Assembly: GCA_943330745.2 (NCBI GenBank)
Contig: CALQIX020000007.1
Coordinates: 1-64,000, forward strand
Source: Lishizhenia tianjinensis
GTDB lineage: Bacteria; Bacteroidota; Bacteroidia; Flavobacteriales_D; Crocinitomicaceae
Direction: 5' to 3'
Length of the DNA stretch: 64,000 nucleotides
The position numbers were made by a program, and so were the translations under genes. The notes beneath the pieces were generated by a model. The model was given only the letters and a program-made list of their open reading frames with translations. It was not told the origin of the DNA and searched no databases. How positions within the stretch are numbered: position 1 is the first letter of the stretch; every line of letters starts with the position of its first letter. This document shows, one piece after another, positions 1 to 8,302 of this stretch.

Positions 1-886
1 ATTGACCTTCTGATTTAGTTTTTCCATTTTCATGAAATGATCGATAAGATCCTTTTACCTGTTTGTTTTTGCCGCAAAGAAACCAAATTCCACTGTAGTT
101 ATAGCTACTAGGAAATTCAAGAGAAATTACTTGGACAGAATCTCTTATTTTCCCTGAAAGGTAATAGGATTTTGACTTAAAATTGGTATCAAGATTTCCA
201 GTATTGTCGAATTTTATTTTTTGAGTGTAGGCGGCTTCTTCTGTATTGTTTTTATCTGGTGATGTTCCATCTTCCTTTCTTGGAATAGTCCATTCACCAA
301 TCATTTTACCTTTTTCCCCAATGGTTCCCTTAATAATTAAATTGTTTTTGGAATTATAGGCTAAATATTCGCCAGTACACATTGTGTTGACGTAATTCCT
401 ACTAGTGGCCATTTTTCCAGTGAGGTGGTAGATTATTTCCTTGGTTAGTTTTCCGTTATCATAAACCTCTTCATTAACTTTGGTTTGAACACCAGTATTG
501 AAAATGTCTACCTCCTTATCGTTGAACATCATGCTTTGAATAATATTAAAATAGCTTTGACCGTATTTTACAAGAGTATATGTGATGAATTGGCCATGTT
601 TCTCTCCATTTTTATAGTTGCCGGAAATTTTTAATTTACTAATTGCTCCACGAGTATAGTATTCTTTGTAAGCACCATTTTTAACACCATTTACATATGT
701 TTCCTCTCCAAGCTTGGCGCCTTCATACGTATATTGAGTTAACAATCCATTATATTGTCCTGATCCATTGACATAATAAACGTATTGAGGTTTTGTTTTT
801 TGATAGTCGTGATACGTTTTTTTAAGAATTTGAGACTGAGCTGCAAATGCCAGGAAGATAGTCAAAAGAGTAAGAATTGATTTCAT
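1..886 (-). CDS. MORN-repeat secreted protein, C-terminus beyond the window
   Basis: This open frame starts at ATG 886 on the minus strand and is still open at base 1, so about 295 codons are visible and the stop lies outside the window. The first ~19 residues (MKSILTLLTIFLAFAAQSQ) are a typical Sec signal peptide. The body carries degenerate MORN-2/YwqK-like units such as GVKNGAYKEYY, YKNGEKHGQF and FHENGKTKSEG, spaced roughly 20-30 residues apart with longer divergent segments between. Such repeats are common in Bacteroidota exported proteins of unknown role, and database labels such as YwqK-family antitoxin say little about function. The gene reads away from the repeat cluster that begins about 90 bp upstream. 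I see no good TAnnTTTG box before it. Confidence 0.8.
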   Translation of the reverse strand, partial: MKSILTLLTIFLAFAAQSQILKKTYHDYQKTKPQYVYYVNGSGQYNGLLTQYTYEGAKLGEETYVNGVKNGAYKEYYTRGAISKLKISGNYKNGEKHGQFITYTLVKYGQSYFNIIQSMMFNDKEVDIFNTGVQTKVNEEVYDNGKLTKEIIYHLTGKMATSRNYVNTMCTGEYLAYNSKNNLIIKGTIGEKGKMIGEWTIPRKEDGTSPDKNNTEEAAYTQKIKFDNTGNLDTNFKSKSYYLSGKIRDSVQVISLEFPSSYNYSGIWFLCGKNKQVKGSYRSFHENGKTKSEGQ

Positions 887-972
887 AGATTTTATTTTTC
901 GTAAATCTAGTGAATAAGAAATTGTAACCCCTGTTATTTTTGGTTCAACTAAGTTCAAGTATTTGTTTCCTT

Positions 973-1050
973 AGGGTTCTTTTCAAGGTGAATACGGAAC
1001 AGTTTAGAAAAATACAATGTAGAATTCGACGAAAAGTATGTGTGGCTTGA
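973..1050 (+). pseudogene. 3' remnant of a RAYT transposase
   Basis: These bases match the last ~75 bases of the intact transposase gene at 2007-2459. The match includes an identical stretch around AGAATTCGACGAAAAGTATG just before the end. Upstream of that stretch the match is imperfect, with an apparent one-base indel and an in-frame stop (TAG at about 1012-1014). In both copies repeat-unit sequence follows directly. Nothing upstream of about 973 resembles the rest of the transposase, so only the tail survives. Confidence 0.65.
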
Positions 1051-1305
1051 ATTACGTCCTTCCAGGACTTGTAACCGATCTTTTTGATGTCAAACATCGG
1101 ACATATACCGATGTTTGAATATCTCGCTCCTTCAGAGCTTCAACATCTTTCTAATCAGAACGACAATCTAAATAGCCCTGAAAGGGCGAGTTGGTTCAAT
1201 GTTGGAATCCTTTCCATCGTTGAAGTACAATCTAAATTACAGAAACCCTGCAAGGGCGAGATACTTTGTATCTTGAGTTCAATATAGTTAACATTGGGAT
1301 TAATA
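1051..1305. repeat. RAYT-associated repeat unit A
   Basis: First of four copies of a ~255 bp unit that begins ATTACGTCCTTCCAGGACTT. It contains a perfect hairpin with 10-base arms CAAACATCGG (1091-1100) and CCGATGTTTG (1108-1117) around a 7-base loop. It also has two REP-like mini-palindromes, GCCCTGAAAGGGC (1175-1187) and CCCTGCAAGGG (1246-1256). Both sit in an internal direct repeat marked by ACAATCTAAAT at 1163 and 1227, 64 bp apart. Open frames on both strands follow from the palindromic content and are not taken as genes. Confidence 0.8.
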
Positions 1306-1565
1306 ATTACGTCCTTCCAGGACTTGTAACCGATCTTTTTGATGTCAAACATCGGACATATACCGATGTTTGAATATCTCGCTCCGCTCTTTCAGAGCTT
1401 CAACATCTTTCTAATAAGAACAACAATCTAAATAGCCCTGAAGGGGTGAGTTGGTTCAAAGATGGAATCCTTTCCATCGTTGAAGTACAATCTAAATAAC
1501 AGGAGCCCTGCAAGGGGGGCATACTTTGTGCCTTGAGTTCAATATAGTTAACATTGGGATTAATA
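1306..1565. repeat. RAYT-associated repeat unit B
   Basis: Second copy, in direct tandem with unit A. It differs mainly by a 5 bp insertion near 1386 (GCTCT duplicated) and by point changes in the mini-palindromes, such as CCCTGAAGGGG. The 10-base hairpin arms (1346-1355 and 1363-1372) are unchanged. The junction before it reads TGGGATTAATAATTACG, which is also the sequence at the end of the intact transposase gene. The junction therefore preserves a short piece of transposase tail. Confidence 0.8.
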
Positions 1566-1796
1566 ATTACGTCCTTCCAGGACTTGTAACCGATCTTTTT
1601 GATGTCAAACATCGGACATATACCGATATTTGAATATCTCGCTCCTTCAGAGCTTCAACATCTTTCTAATAAGAACAACAATCTAAATAGCCCTGAAGGG
1701 GTGAGTTGGTTCAACGATGGAAAGGATTCCATCTTTGAAGTACAATCTAAATTACAGGAGCCCTGCAAGGGGGACATACTTTGTATCTTGAGTTCA
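1566..1796. repeat. RAYT-associated repeat unit C, with a flipped segment
   Basis: Third tandem copy. Similarity to units A and B stops at about 1796, in the motif CTTGAGTTCA. One arm of the hairpin carries a G-to-A change (CCGATATTTG, 1623-1632). The 29 bases at 1710-1738 are the exact reverse complement of 1456-1484 in unit B, so the loop of an inverted-repeat element has been inverted in this copy. Confidence 0.75.
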
Positions 1797-2006
1797 TCAA
1801 TCACAAATACCTTGATTGATATTCATCAAACAAGAATTAGATTAAGGCTCAAATATTGTCGATTTGAAAGTTGCGTTCAACGAATTTTTTTCTTATATTT
1901 AAGTATAAATAAATAGGTCTGTAAGGGCCATATACTTCAACGATGGATTTATTCTATCGTACATTAAAAATACATTCAGCTAAGCTCCGAAAGGGCGAAA
2001 TACATT
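1797..2006. other. Non-repeat segment upstream of the RAYT gene
   Basis: This 210 bp AT-rich stretch separates repeat unit C from the transposase gene. No gene is seen in it. Its right half holds two diverged relatives of the REP-like motifs (GTCTGTAAGGGCC near 1917 and CTCCGAAAGGGCG near 1986) and a TTCAACGATGGA element near 1938. It may therefore be the 5' end of the mobile module, equivalent to the left end of an IS200-type element. Confidence 0.4.
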
Positions 2007-2459
2007 ATGGGACAATCACTTGTAAAGAATTATATTCACATCGTATTCAGTACAAAACATCGAATTCATATGATCGATGATGCAATTGAAAATGAGCTTT
2101 ATGCTTACCTAGGAGGAATTTGCAATAATTTGGAATGTCAGGTACTAAAAGTAGGCGGGTACACCAATCATATTCATATACTCTGTTTGCTATCCAAGAA
2201 AATCACCTTAGCAAAATTATTGGCGGAAGTAAAGGCAAATTCATCAAGATGGATGAAGACTAAGGGTGAAAAATATCAAAATTTTTATTGGCAAGACGGA
2301 TACGGCGCTTTTTCAGTGAGACAGTCTGAGGTACAAGTTGTTTCGAAATATATAGCCAATCAAAAAGAACATCATAATAAGCGCTCCTTCAAAGATGAAT
2401 ACAGGGATGTTTTGAAAGAACACGGCGTAGAATTCGACGAAAAGTATGTGTGGGATTAA
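2007..2459 (+). CDS. REP-associated tyrosine transposase (IS200-like, Y1_Tnp)
   Basis: A 150-residue Y1 HUH-superfamily transposase. The metal-binding HUH motif appears as NHIHIL near residues 57-62, and the likely nucleophile is the tyrosine in SKYIANQKEHH near residues 116-126. The conserved WQDGYGAFSV segment lies between them. The length fits TnpA/RAYT proteins (about 140-180 residues), and the frame is complete with ATG and stop, so the enzyme could be active. No tnpB accompanies it. Members of this family cut and rejoin single-stranded DNA at hairpins. The gene runs directly into a repeat unit with hairpins, which fits a RAYT acting on REP-like targets. Which hairpin it recognises is inference. 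Confidence 0.92.
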   Translation: MGQSLVKNYIHIVFSTKHRIHMIDDAIENELYAYLGGICNNLECQVLKVGGYTNHIHILCLLSKKITLAKLLAEVKANSSRWMKTKGEKYQNFYWQDGYGAFSVRQSEVQVVSKYIANQKEHHNKRSFKDEYRDVLKEHGVEFDEKYVWD

Positions 2460-2461
2460 TA

Positions 2462-2678
2462 ATTACGTCCTTCCAAGACTTGTAACCCATCCTTGTGATG
2501 TCAAACATCTGACATATACCGATGTTTGAATATCTCGCTCCTTCAGAGCTGAAACATCTTTCTAATAAGAACAACAATCTAAATAGCCCTGAAAGGGCGG
2601 GCTAGTTCAATGATGGAATCCTTTCCATCGTTGAAGTATAATCAAAATCAGAGAAGCCCTGCAAGGGCGACATACTTT
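2462..2678. repeat. RAYT-associated repeat unit D
   Basis: Fourth copy of the unit, directly after the stop of the transposase gene. It is more diverged than A-C (CCATCCTTGTG where the others have CGATCTTTTTG) and one hairpin arm is altered (CAAACATCTG, 2502-2511). Both REP-like motifs are intact: CCCTGAAAGGGC near 2587 and CCCTGCAAGGGC near 2657. Similarity ends about 18 bp before the end of the minus-strand thioesterase gene. Confidence 0.75.
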
Positions 2679-2695
2679 AATAACTCCAAAAGAAA

Positions 2696-3088
2696 TCAAA
2701 CCAATCTTCTCAACGCCTCTGCCATTGCTACCGGTACGGGAATAGTTTTGCCTGCCTCCGCATTGAAACAAACCAATACCGATCTTCCTTTGGTATGAAC
2801 CTCTTCGTTGATTTTTATTTCATACAATAATGAAAAGCTTTTGTCGCCAATTTTCTCCAAGGTCATATGGATAGTAGGCTCATCGTTTAAAAGAATGGGT
2901 TTTACATAATCAATTTCATTGCGAACCAATAAAACGCCTTCTTTGCGCCAGTCCCAATTAGTCCCTACCAATTCTTTGAAGTAATGCACGCGTGTCATTT
3001 CAAAATAACTGAGGTAAACGGAATTATTTACATGTCCCATTACGTCTAAATCGGCAAAACGTACTTGAATTTTAGCAGGAGAAATCAT
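2696..3088 (-). CDS. Acyl-CoA thioesterase, YbgC/FadM-like hotdog fold
   Basis: A 130-residue single hotdog-domain protein of the 4HBT family, which hydrolyses acyl-CoA thioesters in the cytoplasm. The N-terminal signature RFADLDVMGHVNN (residues 10-22) matches the family motif with the catalytic Asp and the GHVNN turn. The ATG overlaps the stop of the upstream dehydratase gene as ATGA, so translation is probably coupled. The 3' end abuts the RAYT repeat unit D, leaving little room for a native terminator. The substrate cannot be read from the sequence. A link between the thioesterase and the sugar dehydratase is not obvious and may be only operon economy. Confidence 0.88.
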   Translation of the reverse strand: MISPAKIQVRFADLDVMGHVNNSVYLSYFEMTRVHYFKELVGTNWDWRKEGVLLVRNEIDYVKPILLNDEPTIHMTLEKIGDKSFSLLYEIKINEEVHTKGRSVLVCFNAEAGKTIPVPVAMAEALRRLV

Positions 3089-4965
3089 TTGGTGTCTAGT
3101 TTTTCAAATTCAGAATTGTTGCTGATGTACTCGGGTACTATTGCTTTCATTTTCCGAACAATTTGGTCATTTTGTTGCATCTCAAAAAGGTGAATCAACT
3201 CTTCAATGGCATGAAGTTGATCTTCATTATTCTCCTTTGTTTTGGCTATCAGAATTTGAGGATTGTGAGTTGGAATGGTATTTTCTTCTGAGGCCAACAG
3301 TTCTTCGTATAATTTTTCGCCCGGCCGCAATCCGGTAACTTTGATTTCAATGTCTTTGCCTATTTCGAGTCCAGATAATTGAATCATTTTTTTAGCGAGA
3401 TCTAATATCTTAACCGATTTCCCCATGTCAAACACAAAGATTTCGCCACCTTGCCCCATAGAACCTGCCTCTAATACTAATTGACACGCCTCCGGAATGG
3501 TCATGAAAAAACGGGTGATCCGCTCGTCCGTAATGGTTAAGGGCCCTCCTTGTTCAATTTGCTTTTGAAAAAGTGGAATTACCGAGCCGTTTGAGCCCAG
3601 CACATTTCCAAAACGAGTGGTTACGAACTTCGTTTTTCCAAGGTTGTTTTTCGTTTGTGCATAGATTTCCGCTACGCGTTTGGAAGCACCCATCACATTG
3701 GTAGGATTCACTGCTTTGTCAGTTGAGATCATTACAAACTTATGCACACCAAACTCCAGCGATAAGTCAACTAGGTTTTTGGTTCCTTTTACATTAGTCA
3801 AAACAGCTTCTGATGGATTATTTTCCATCAATGGAACATGCTTATATGCTGCGGCATGAAATACAAATTCCGGTTGGTAGAAATCAAATACGCGTTTCAA
3901 TCGATCGTAATTTCGAATATCACCAATTACAATTTCGAATGGAAAAACAGAGCCTTTTGAGTGTAAATCCTGCTGCAAATCATACAATGCTGATTCGGCT
4001 TGATCGAGTAAAATGATGTTTTTTGGTTCGTAGTTTCCAATTTGCTTCACCAATCCGCTACCAATTGATCCCGCAGCACCAGTAACTAAAATCACTTTTC
4101 CTTTTAATTCCGATGAAATTTTAGCTTGATCCAATTGAATAGGCTTGCGTCCTAATAAATCTTCAATATTGATTTTGGAAAGTTGTTTCGAAGAAAATTC
4201 ACCATTGATCCAACTGCGTGGTCGCGGAACTTTTTGAACTTCGATGCCCAGATTCAAGCATTTTTCAACCACGCGATTGATATTTTCTGTATCTGGGTTT
4301 TGTATGGCAATGATCAGGGTTTTTATCTCAAACTCACGTGCCAGATCTTCCAATTTATCGGGAGAATAAATGCGTGTTCCCTCTAACCGAGTATTGTGTA
4401 ATTTTTTATTATCGTCAAGAAACCCAATGATTTTCTGGTTGATTAATCTGTCTTTGGAAATGGTTCGTTTGGTGATTAATCCGGAAACCCCAGCCCCGTA
4501 TACAACAACATTTACCTTCTCAGACTTATCTTTCGTAGCCTCCAGGTAAATTAACTTAACAATGAATCTGCTTCCAACCGTAAAGGCAAAACTTACAATG
4601 AACTCCATGATTAGAATGGAGGTTGGAAATAAGTAAACACCATCCATAAATTTAGCCCGCACAATACTGGCAATAGTGAAAATCAAGGTGGTGGTGGCAA
4701 TGGCAAGGAATATTCTTCTTAAATCTTCCGTAGAGGTATAACGAACCAATCCTTTTTGAATCCGAAACAATTGAAATACAGCGAATTTTACTATGATGTA
4801 AAATAAAATAGACTTAGATAAAACGTTCCATTCTTCTTGTATTTGGCTATATTCTGCCTTCAAATCAAAGCGAATCAAATACGCAAAAGCAAGCGCTGAA
4901 ATGTTTAACAACAAATCAAGTAATACGATAACCCATCTTGGGGTATGCTTGCGCAAACTAATCAT
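3085..4965 (-). CDS. Nucleoside-diphosphate-sugar 4,6-dehydratase, CapD/WbpM type
   Basis: A 626-residue membrane enzyme of polysaccharide synthesis. Four N-terminal membrane segments (about residues 10-140) precede a CoA-binding-like Rossmann domain (about 150-250) and a C-terminal SDR domain with the nucleotide-binding motif TGAAGSIG (about 295-302). The active-site region reads STDKAVNP (about 414-421) followed by MGASK (about 425-429). The usual SDR tyrosine is therefore methionine, as is known for the long WbpM/CapD branch. These enzymes turn UDP-GlcNAc into a 4-keto-6-deoxy sugar for surface glycans. I chose ATG 4965 over the in-frame TTG at 4971. A TAcaTTTG box (reverse strand of 4969-4976) lies immediately upstream, which would leave almost no leader. 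Confidence 0.9.
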   Translation of the reverse strand: MISLRKHTPRWVIVLLDLLLNISALAFAYLIRFDLKAEYSQIQEEWNVLSKSILFYIIVKFAVFQLFRIQKGLVRYTSTEDLRRIFLAIATTTLIFTIASIVRAKFMDGVYLFPTSILIMEFIVSFAFTVGSRFIVKLIYLEATKDKSEKVNVVVYGAGVSGLITKRTISKDRLINQKIIGFLDDNKKLHNTRLEGTRIYSPDKLEDLAREFEIKTLIIAIQNPDTENINRVVEKCLNLGIEVQKVPRPRSWINGEFSSKQLSKINIEDLLGRKPIQLDQAKISSELKGKVILVTGAAGSIGSGLVKQIGNYEPKNIILLDQAESALYDLQQDLHSKGSVFPFEIVIGDIRNYDRLKRVFDFYQPEFVFHAAAYKHVPLMENNPSEAVLTNVKGTKNLVDLSLEFGVHKFVMISTDKAVNPTNVMGASKRVAEIYAQTKNNLGKTKFVTTRFGNVLGSNGSVIPLFQKQIEQGGPLTITDERITRFFMTIPEACQLVLEAGSMGQGGEIFVFDMGKSVKILDLAKKMIQLSGLEIGKDIEIKVTGLRPGEKLYEELLASEENTIPTHNPQILIAKTKENNEDQLHAIEELIHLFEMQQNDQIVRKMKAIVPEYISNNSEFEKLDTK

Positions 4966-5038
4966 AGGCAAATGTAACGAATAAAACTACACTGTTTTTC
5001 TAAGAAACGTTAACGAAATGGAATCGTTTTCTGAATAA

Positions 5039-5752
5039 TTAGCGCTTCGTTCCAATTAAAAACATAGCTGGTTTTTTAGCGATATCCACGGCTCTTTGTT
5101 TCCATTCTCCCACCGAAAGTGTTTTTACATAAGCACCGTGTAGGGTTAAGTTGTATCCAATACATAAAGGTGTTGCGTCCGATAATTCGTTTACCATATC
5201 TTCCAATACATGCATATTTCGGAAAGGGGTGTCCATGAAAATATGTGTTCTTCCATTGCGAAAAGCATCTGCTTCCATGTCCTTCAATTTTTTGATACGA
5301 TCACGTCTTTCGCGAGGCAAATATCCATGAAAGGTAAATTGTTGTCCGGAAAATCCACTTCCCATTAAGGCAAGAAGAATGGAAGATGGACCCACTAGTG
5401 GAACAACCTCCATATTTAGTTCATGAGCTAAGGATACGATTTCAGCACCCGGATCGGCAACCGCAGGACACCCTGCTTCGGAAATCACTCCACAATCTTC
5501 GCCCTGTTTGGATAAATCCAAGAGTATTAAGGGCAATTTTTCTTTGATTGATTTTCCCATGATATGAAACGTACAATCATCAATTGGGAATTCACGATCC
5601 ATTTTTCGTAATAAACGACGTGCAGAGCGAATTTCTTCTACAAAAAACGTACGAAGGGAAATGGCAATGGCTGAAACATCTGCAGGAATAATATCCGACA
5701 ATGATTCACCGCCAAGGGTATTTGGAATTAGGTAAACGTTTGCTCTTTTCAT
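5039..5752 (-). CDS. SAM-dependent methyltransferase, RsmI-like tetrapyrrole-methylase fold
   Basis: A 237-residue protein of the SAM-dependent tetrapyrrole methylase superfamily, related to RsmI, the 16S rRNA C1402 2'-O-methyltransferase. It has SEAGCPAVADPG (residues 91-102) where RsmI has DAGTPxxxDPG, and VGPSS (about 120-124) at the SAM site. RsmI's N-terminal GTPIGN motif is replaced by LIPNTLG. This suggests a Bacteroidota side branch rather than RsmI itself. The start overlaps the phosphatase stop as ATGA, so the two are translated together. The target RNA or molecule is unknown. Confidence 0.8.
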   Translation of the reverse strand: MKRANVYLIPNTLGGESLSDIIPADVSAIAISLRTFFVEEIRSARRLLRKMDREFPIDDCTFHIMGKSIKEKLPLILLDLSKQGEDCGVISEAGCPAVADPGAEIVSLAHELNMEVVPLVGPSSILLALMGSGFSGQQFTFHGYLPRERRDRIKKLKDMEADAFRNGRTHIFMDTPFRNMHVLEDMVNELSDATPLCIGYNLTLHGAYVKTLSVGEWKQRAVDIAKKPAMFLIGTKR

Positions 5753-6216
5753 AGTTTTTTGAGTGTTTCAATAAATGTATCGGTTGCTTCGTCAAGCAGG
5801 TTAAAAACGAATTCAAATGCTGCTTGGTCGCCATAGTAAGGGTCGGGAACTTCTGATAGTTCTGGGTAATTAACTTGCTCTAAGAACAATTTTACTTTAT
5901 TTTGTTGCGTTTCATTTTTTGCGAGCGCTAGCATGTTCCGTTGATTTTCTTTGTCCATAGCAAAAACATAATCAAATGTTTCCAAATCGCTTGCCTGAAA
6001 CTGACGTGCACGCAAATCACTGATATCAACACCATATTTGGCGGCAGTATCTATCATGCGATGGTCGGGTTTTGATCCAATGTGGATTCCCGAAGTTCCA
6101 GCTGAATCTGTTTCAACGTCTAAGTTGAGTTCCTGAATTTTGTGACGCAGCAGTCCTTCTGCCATCGGCGAACGACAAATGTTGCCCAAACAAACCATCA
6201 ATACTTTAGTCGCCAT
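5749..6216 (-). CDS. Low-molecular-weight protein-tyrosine phosphatase
   Basis: A 155-residue cytoplasmic phosphatase. The P-loop CLGNICRS at residues 9-16 is the classic CX5R(S) signature with nucleophile Cys9 and Arg15, and DPYYGD at residues 125-130 supplies the general acid Asp. Family length is about 150-160 residues, so the gene is complete. It overlaps the asd stop by one base (TAATG) and the next gene by four. Relatives often control tyrosine-phosphorylated enzymes of exopolysaccharide export. A CapD-like gene lies downstream on the same strand, but no tyrosine kinase is visible here. Confidence 0.93.
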   Translation of the reverse strand: MATKVLMVCLGNICRSPMAEGLLRHKIQELNLDVETDSAGTSGIHIGSKPDHRMIDTAAKYGVDISDLRARQFQASDLETFDYVFAMDKENQRNMLALAKNETQQNKVKLFLEQVNYPELSEVPDPYYGDQAAFEFVFNLLDEATDTFIETLKKL

Positions 6217-7202
6217 TATAATAACCCTTTTTCAATCAATAAATGGGCAATTTGTACGGCATTGGTGGCAGCTCCTTTACGCAAATTATCAGCAACAATC
6301 CATAAATTCAAGGTATTTGCCTGACTTTCATCCCTGCGAATGCGTCCAACGAATACGTCATTTTTGTGTTGCGCGTATTTGGGCATGGGATACACGTAAT
6401 TGGATGGGTCATCTTGTAAGGTAATTCCTGGTGTATTTTCTAATAGGTTCTTTACTTCTGAAAGATCGAAATCGTGTTGAAATTCTATATTAACCGCTTC
6501 AGAATGTCCACCAACAACGGGTACGCGAACTGCCGTTGCTGACACGTTGATTGCTGAATCTAGAATTTTTTTCGTTTCGTTGGTCAATTTCATTTCTTCT
6601 TTCGTATATCCATTTTCCAAGAAAACATCACATTGCGGAATACAATTTTTATCAATCGGATACTTGTAGGCCATATCTCCTTCTTTTCCGGCGCGTTCAT
6701 TCTCCATTTGTTCCACGGCTTTCACCCCTGTACCTGTGATAGATTGATACGTGGAAACAATGGCACGTTTGATTCCATATTTTCTATGTAGCGGCGCCAT
6801 AACCATTACGAGTTGAATGGTGCTACAATTTGGATTAGCAATAATTTTATCTGATGAGGTTAGTTCATTGCCATTAATTTCTGGCACAATCAGTTTTTTG
6901 GTAGGATCCATTCTCCATGCCGATGAATTATCAATCACAGTGGTACCTACCTCAGCAAATAGAGGTGCCCATTCTAACGATGTTTCTCCTCCTGCTGAAA
7001 AAATAGCCACATCCGGTTTCATATCAACTGCCGTTTGCAAGCCTACAACTGTGTAGGAATTGCCATTATATGCTACTGATTTTCCAACTGATTTTTCCGA
7101 CGCGACAGGAATTAATTCTGTTACCGGAAAGTTTTGTTCCTTCAATACTTCAAGCATGACATTCCCAACCATACCTGTTGCGCCAACTACCGCTACTTTC
7201 AT
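6216..7202 (-). CDS. asd: Aspartate-semialdehyde dehydrogenase
   Basis: This 328-residue enzyme reduces aspartyl-4-phosphate to aspartate semialdehyde with NADPH. That is the branch step to lysine, diaminopimelate, methionine and threonine. The N-terminus VGATGMVGNVMLEVL is the NADP-binding loop, and NPNCST places the catalytic cysteine at residue 126. GGHSEAVNIEF, in the C-terminal half, carries the catalytic histidine. It is the first gene of a tight minus-strand run that continues into the phosphatase and methyltransferase genes. About 125 bp upstream are non-coding, with no clear TAnnTTTG box. Confidence 0.96.
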   Translation of the reverse strand: MKVAVVGATGMVGNVMLEVLKEQNFPVTELIPVASEKSVGKSVAYNGNSYTVVGLQTAVDMKPDVAIFSAGGETSLEWAPLFAEVGTTVIDNSSAWRMDPTKKLIVPEINGNELTSSDKIIANPNCSTIQLVMVMAPLHRKYGIKRAIVSTYQSITGTGVKAVEQMENERAGKEGDMAYKYPIDKNCIPQCDVFLENGYTKEEMKLTNETKKILDSAINVSATAVRVPVVGGHSEAVNIEFQHDFDLSEVKNLLENTPGITLQDDPSNYVYPMPKYAQHKNDVFVGRIRRDESQANTLNLWIVADNLRKGAATNAVQIAHLLIEKGLL

Positions 7203-7327
7203 AGATGTTTGATTTCAAATTCTTTTGTAAAATTAATACAAACCGCTACATAAGAGATTTAAAAAATCACAAAGTTTAAGGGTTGAATTGTTTAAAAGTA
7301 ATCAACTTCAAACATTTTAAAAATGCA

Positions 7328-8287
7328 CTATCCTGAGACAATGCAGTAATAAATGGGCATTCCTATGGTAATATTAACGGGAAAGGTAATTCCAAGAGCC
7401 ATGGGTAGGAAAATACTCGGATTGGCATTAGGTACAGAAATTTTCATCGCTGCTGGAACAGCAATATAAGATGCGCTGGCCGCTAAAATCGCCAAAATAA
7501 ATTGATTTCCAATGGACGAGGTTGCGTAATGAGCGAAGTAAGCCACCAAAATTCCGTTAATTAATGGTATAAAGAATGCAATTAAAATAATAAACCAACC
7601 TTTTTTGAAAAAAGCACTTAGATTTCGGGCACTATTTATCCCCATGTCAAGTAGGAAAATAACTAAAAATCCTTTGAAAAGATCATTCGTGAATGGTTTC
7701 ATTCCTTCAGCGGCTTTTTCATTGGCGAAATAACCAATAAGCAAACTCCCAAGTATTAGAAAAACACTACTATTTGTTAATGAGTGTTTAATCAAAGAGG
7801 ATAAATTTCTGTTTTGAATTGATTCTTGGTTAAAACTTTGAATAAGTACTACACCAATGATAATTGCGGGAGCCTCCATTAATGCCATGATTGCAACCAT
7901 ATGACCATCGTACTGAATTCCGAGATTTTCTAAAAAGCTCAGAGAAGTCACAAATGTCACGGCACTTACTGATCCATAAGATGCAGCTATTGCCCCAGCA
8001 TTTTCAATTCCAAGTCTTTTTTTAATTAGAAAGAAAATATAAATTGGAATCAATATAGAACTTAAAACAGCAAAAAGAATCGTTATGAAAATTTCCGTTG
8101 AAAAACTACTGTGAGCCAATTCTTGTCCTCCTTTGAATCCAATTGCAAATAATAAATACAGTGAAATAAATTTCGATGTGGTTACTGGAATTTCTAAATC
8201 GCTTTTCACTTTTACGGCTAAAATTCCTAGTGCAAAAAACAATAGTGCAGGATTAGTAAGGTTTTCAAACAATAATTGATAATTCAT
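7328..8287 (-). CDS. SbtA-like sodium-dependent bicarbonate transporter
   Basis: A 319-residue integral membrane protein with about ten hydrophobic segments, belonging to the SbtA/DUF897 permease family. Recognisable features are LTNPALLFFALGI near the N-terminus, LLFAIGFKGGQEL (about 45-57) and ASYGSVSAVTFVTS (about 103-116), followed by a symmetric second half. Characterised cyanobacterial members import bicarbonate with Na+. In Flavobacteria the family is discussed for supplying bicarbonate to anaplerotic carboxylation. No SbtB-like PII regulator is adjacent. Upstream on the same strand are a 44-codon gene, an 81-residue gene and isocitrate dehydrogenase, which probably form one transcript. 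Confidence 0.85.
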   Translation of the reverse strand: MNYQLLFENLTNPALLFFALGILAVKVKSDLEIPVTTSKFISLYLLFAIGFKGGQELAHSSFSTEIFITILFAVLSSILIPIYIFFLIKKRLGIENAGAIAASYGSVSAVTFVTSLSFLENLGIQYDGHMVAIMALMEAPAIIIGVVLIQSFNQESIQNRNLSSLIKHSLTNSSVFLILGSLLIGYFANEKAAEGMKPFTNDLFKGFLVIFLLDMGINSARNLSAFFKKGWFIILIAFFIPLINGILVAYFAHYATSSIGNQFILAILAASASYIAVPAAMKISVPNANPSIFLPMALGITFPVNITIGMPIYYCIVSG

Positions 8288-8302
8288 ATTAAAGTAATTT
8301 CA

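Larger units (their letters stand above)
971..2678. mobile_element. RAYT transposase with clustered ~255 bp repeat units
   Basis: From left to right the cluster holds a 3' remnant of a transposase (about 973-1050), three head-to-tail repeat units (1051-1305, 1306-1565, 1566-1796), a 210 bp segment of different sequence, an intact IS200-like transposase gene (2007-2459) and a fourth unit (2462-2678). The intact transposase runs straight into a unit, just as the remnant does. This suggests the mobile module is transposase plus downstream unit, and that an older copy decayed at the left. The cluster sits between the MORN gene and the end of the thioesterase gene and interrupts neither. Confidence 0.75.

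Noticed and set aside
1051-1796. Tandem repeats as a CRISPR array
   Set aside because: The units are about 255 bp and nearly identical throughout. There are no short repeats with unique spacers and no cas genes.
1084-1916. Open frames of 65-105 residues on both strands in the repeat cluster (similar MFDIKKIG and MMSNIGHIP products)
   Set aside because: They are translations of the palindromic repeat units and recur in each copy on both strands. No signal or domain is present, and they are explained by the repeats.
2610-2798. 62-residue plus-strand frame over repeat unit D and the thioesterase end
   Set aside because: It overlaps repeat sequence and runs antisense into the well-supported thioesterase gene.
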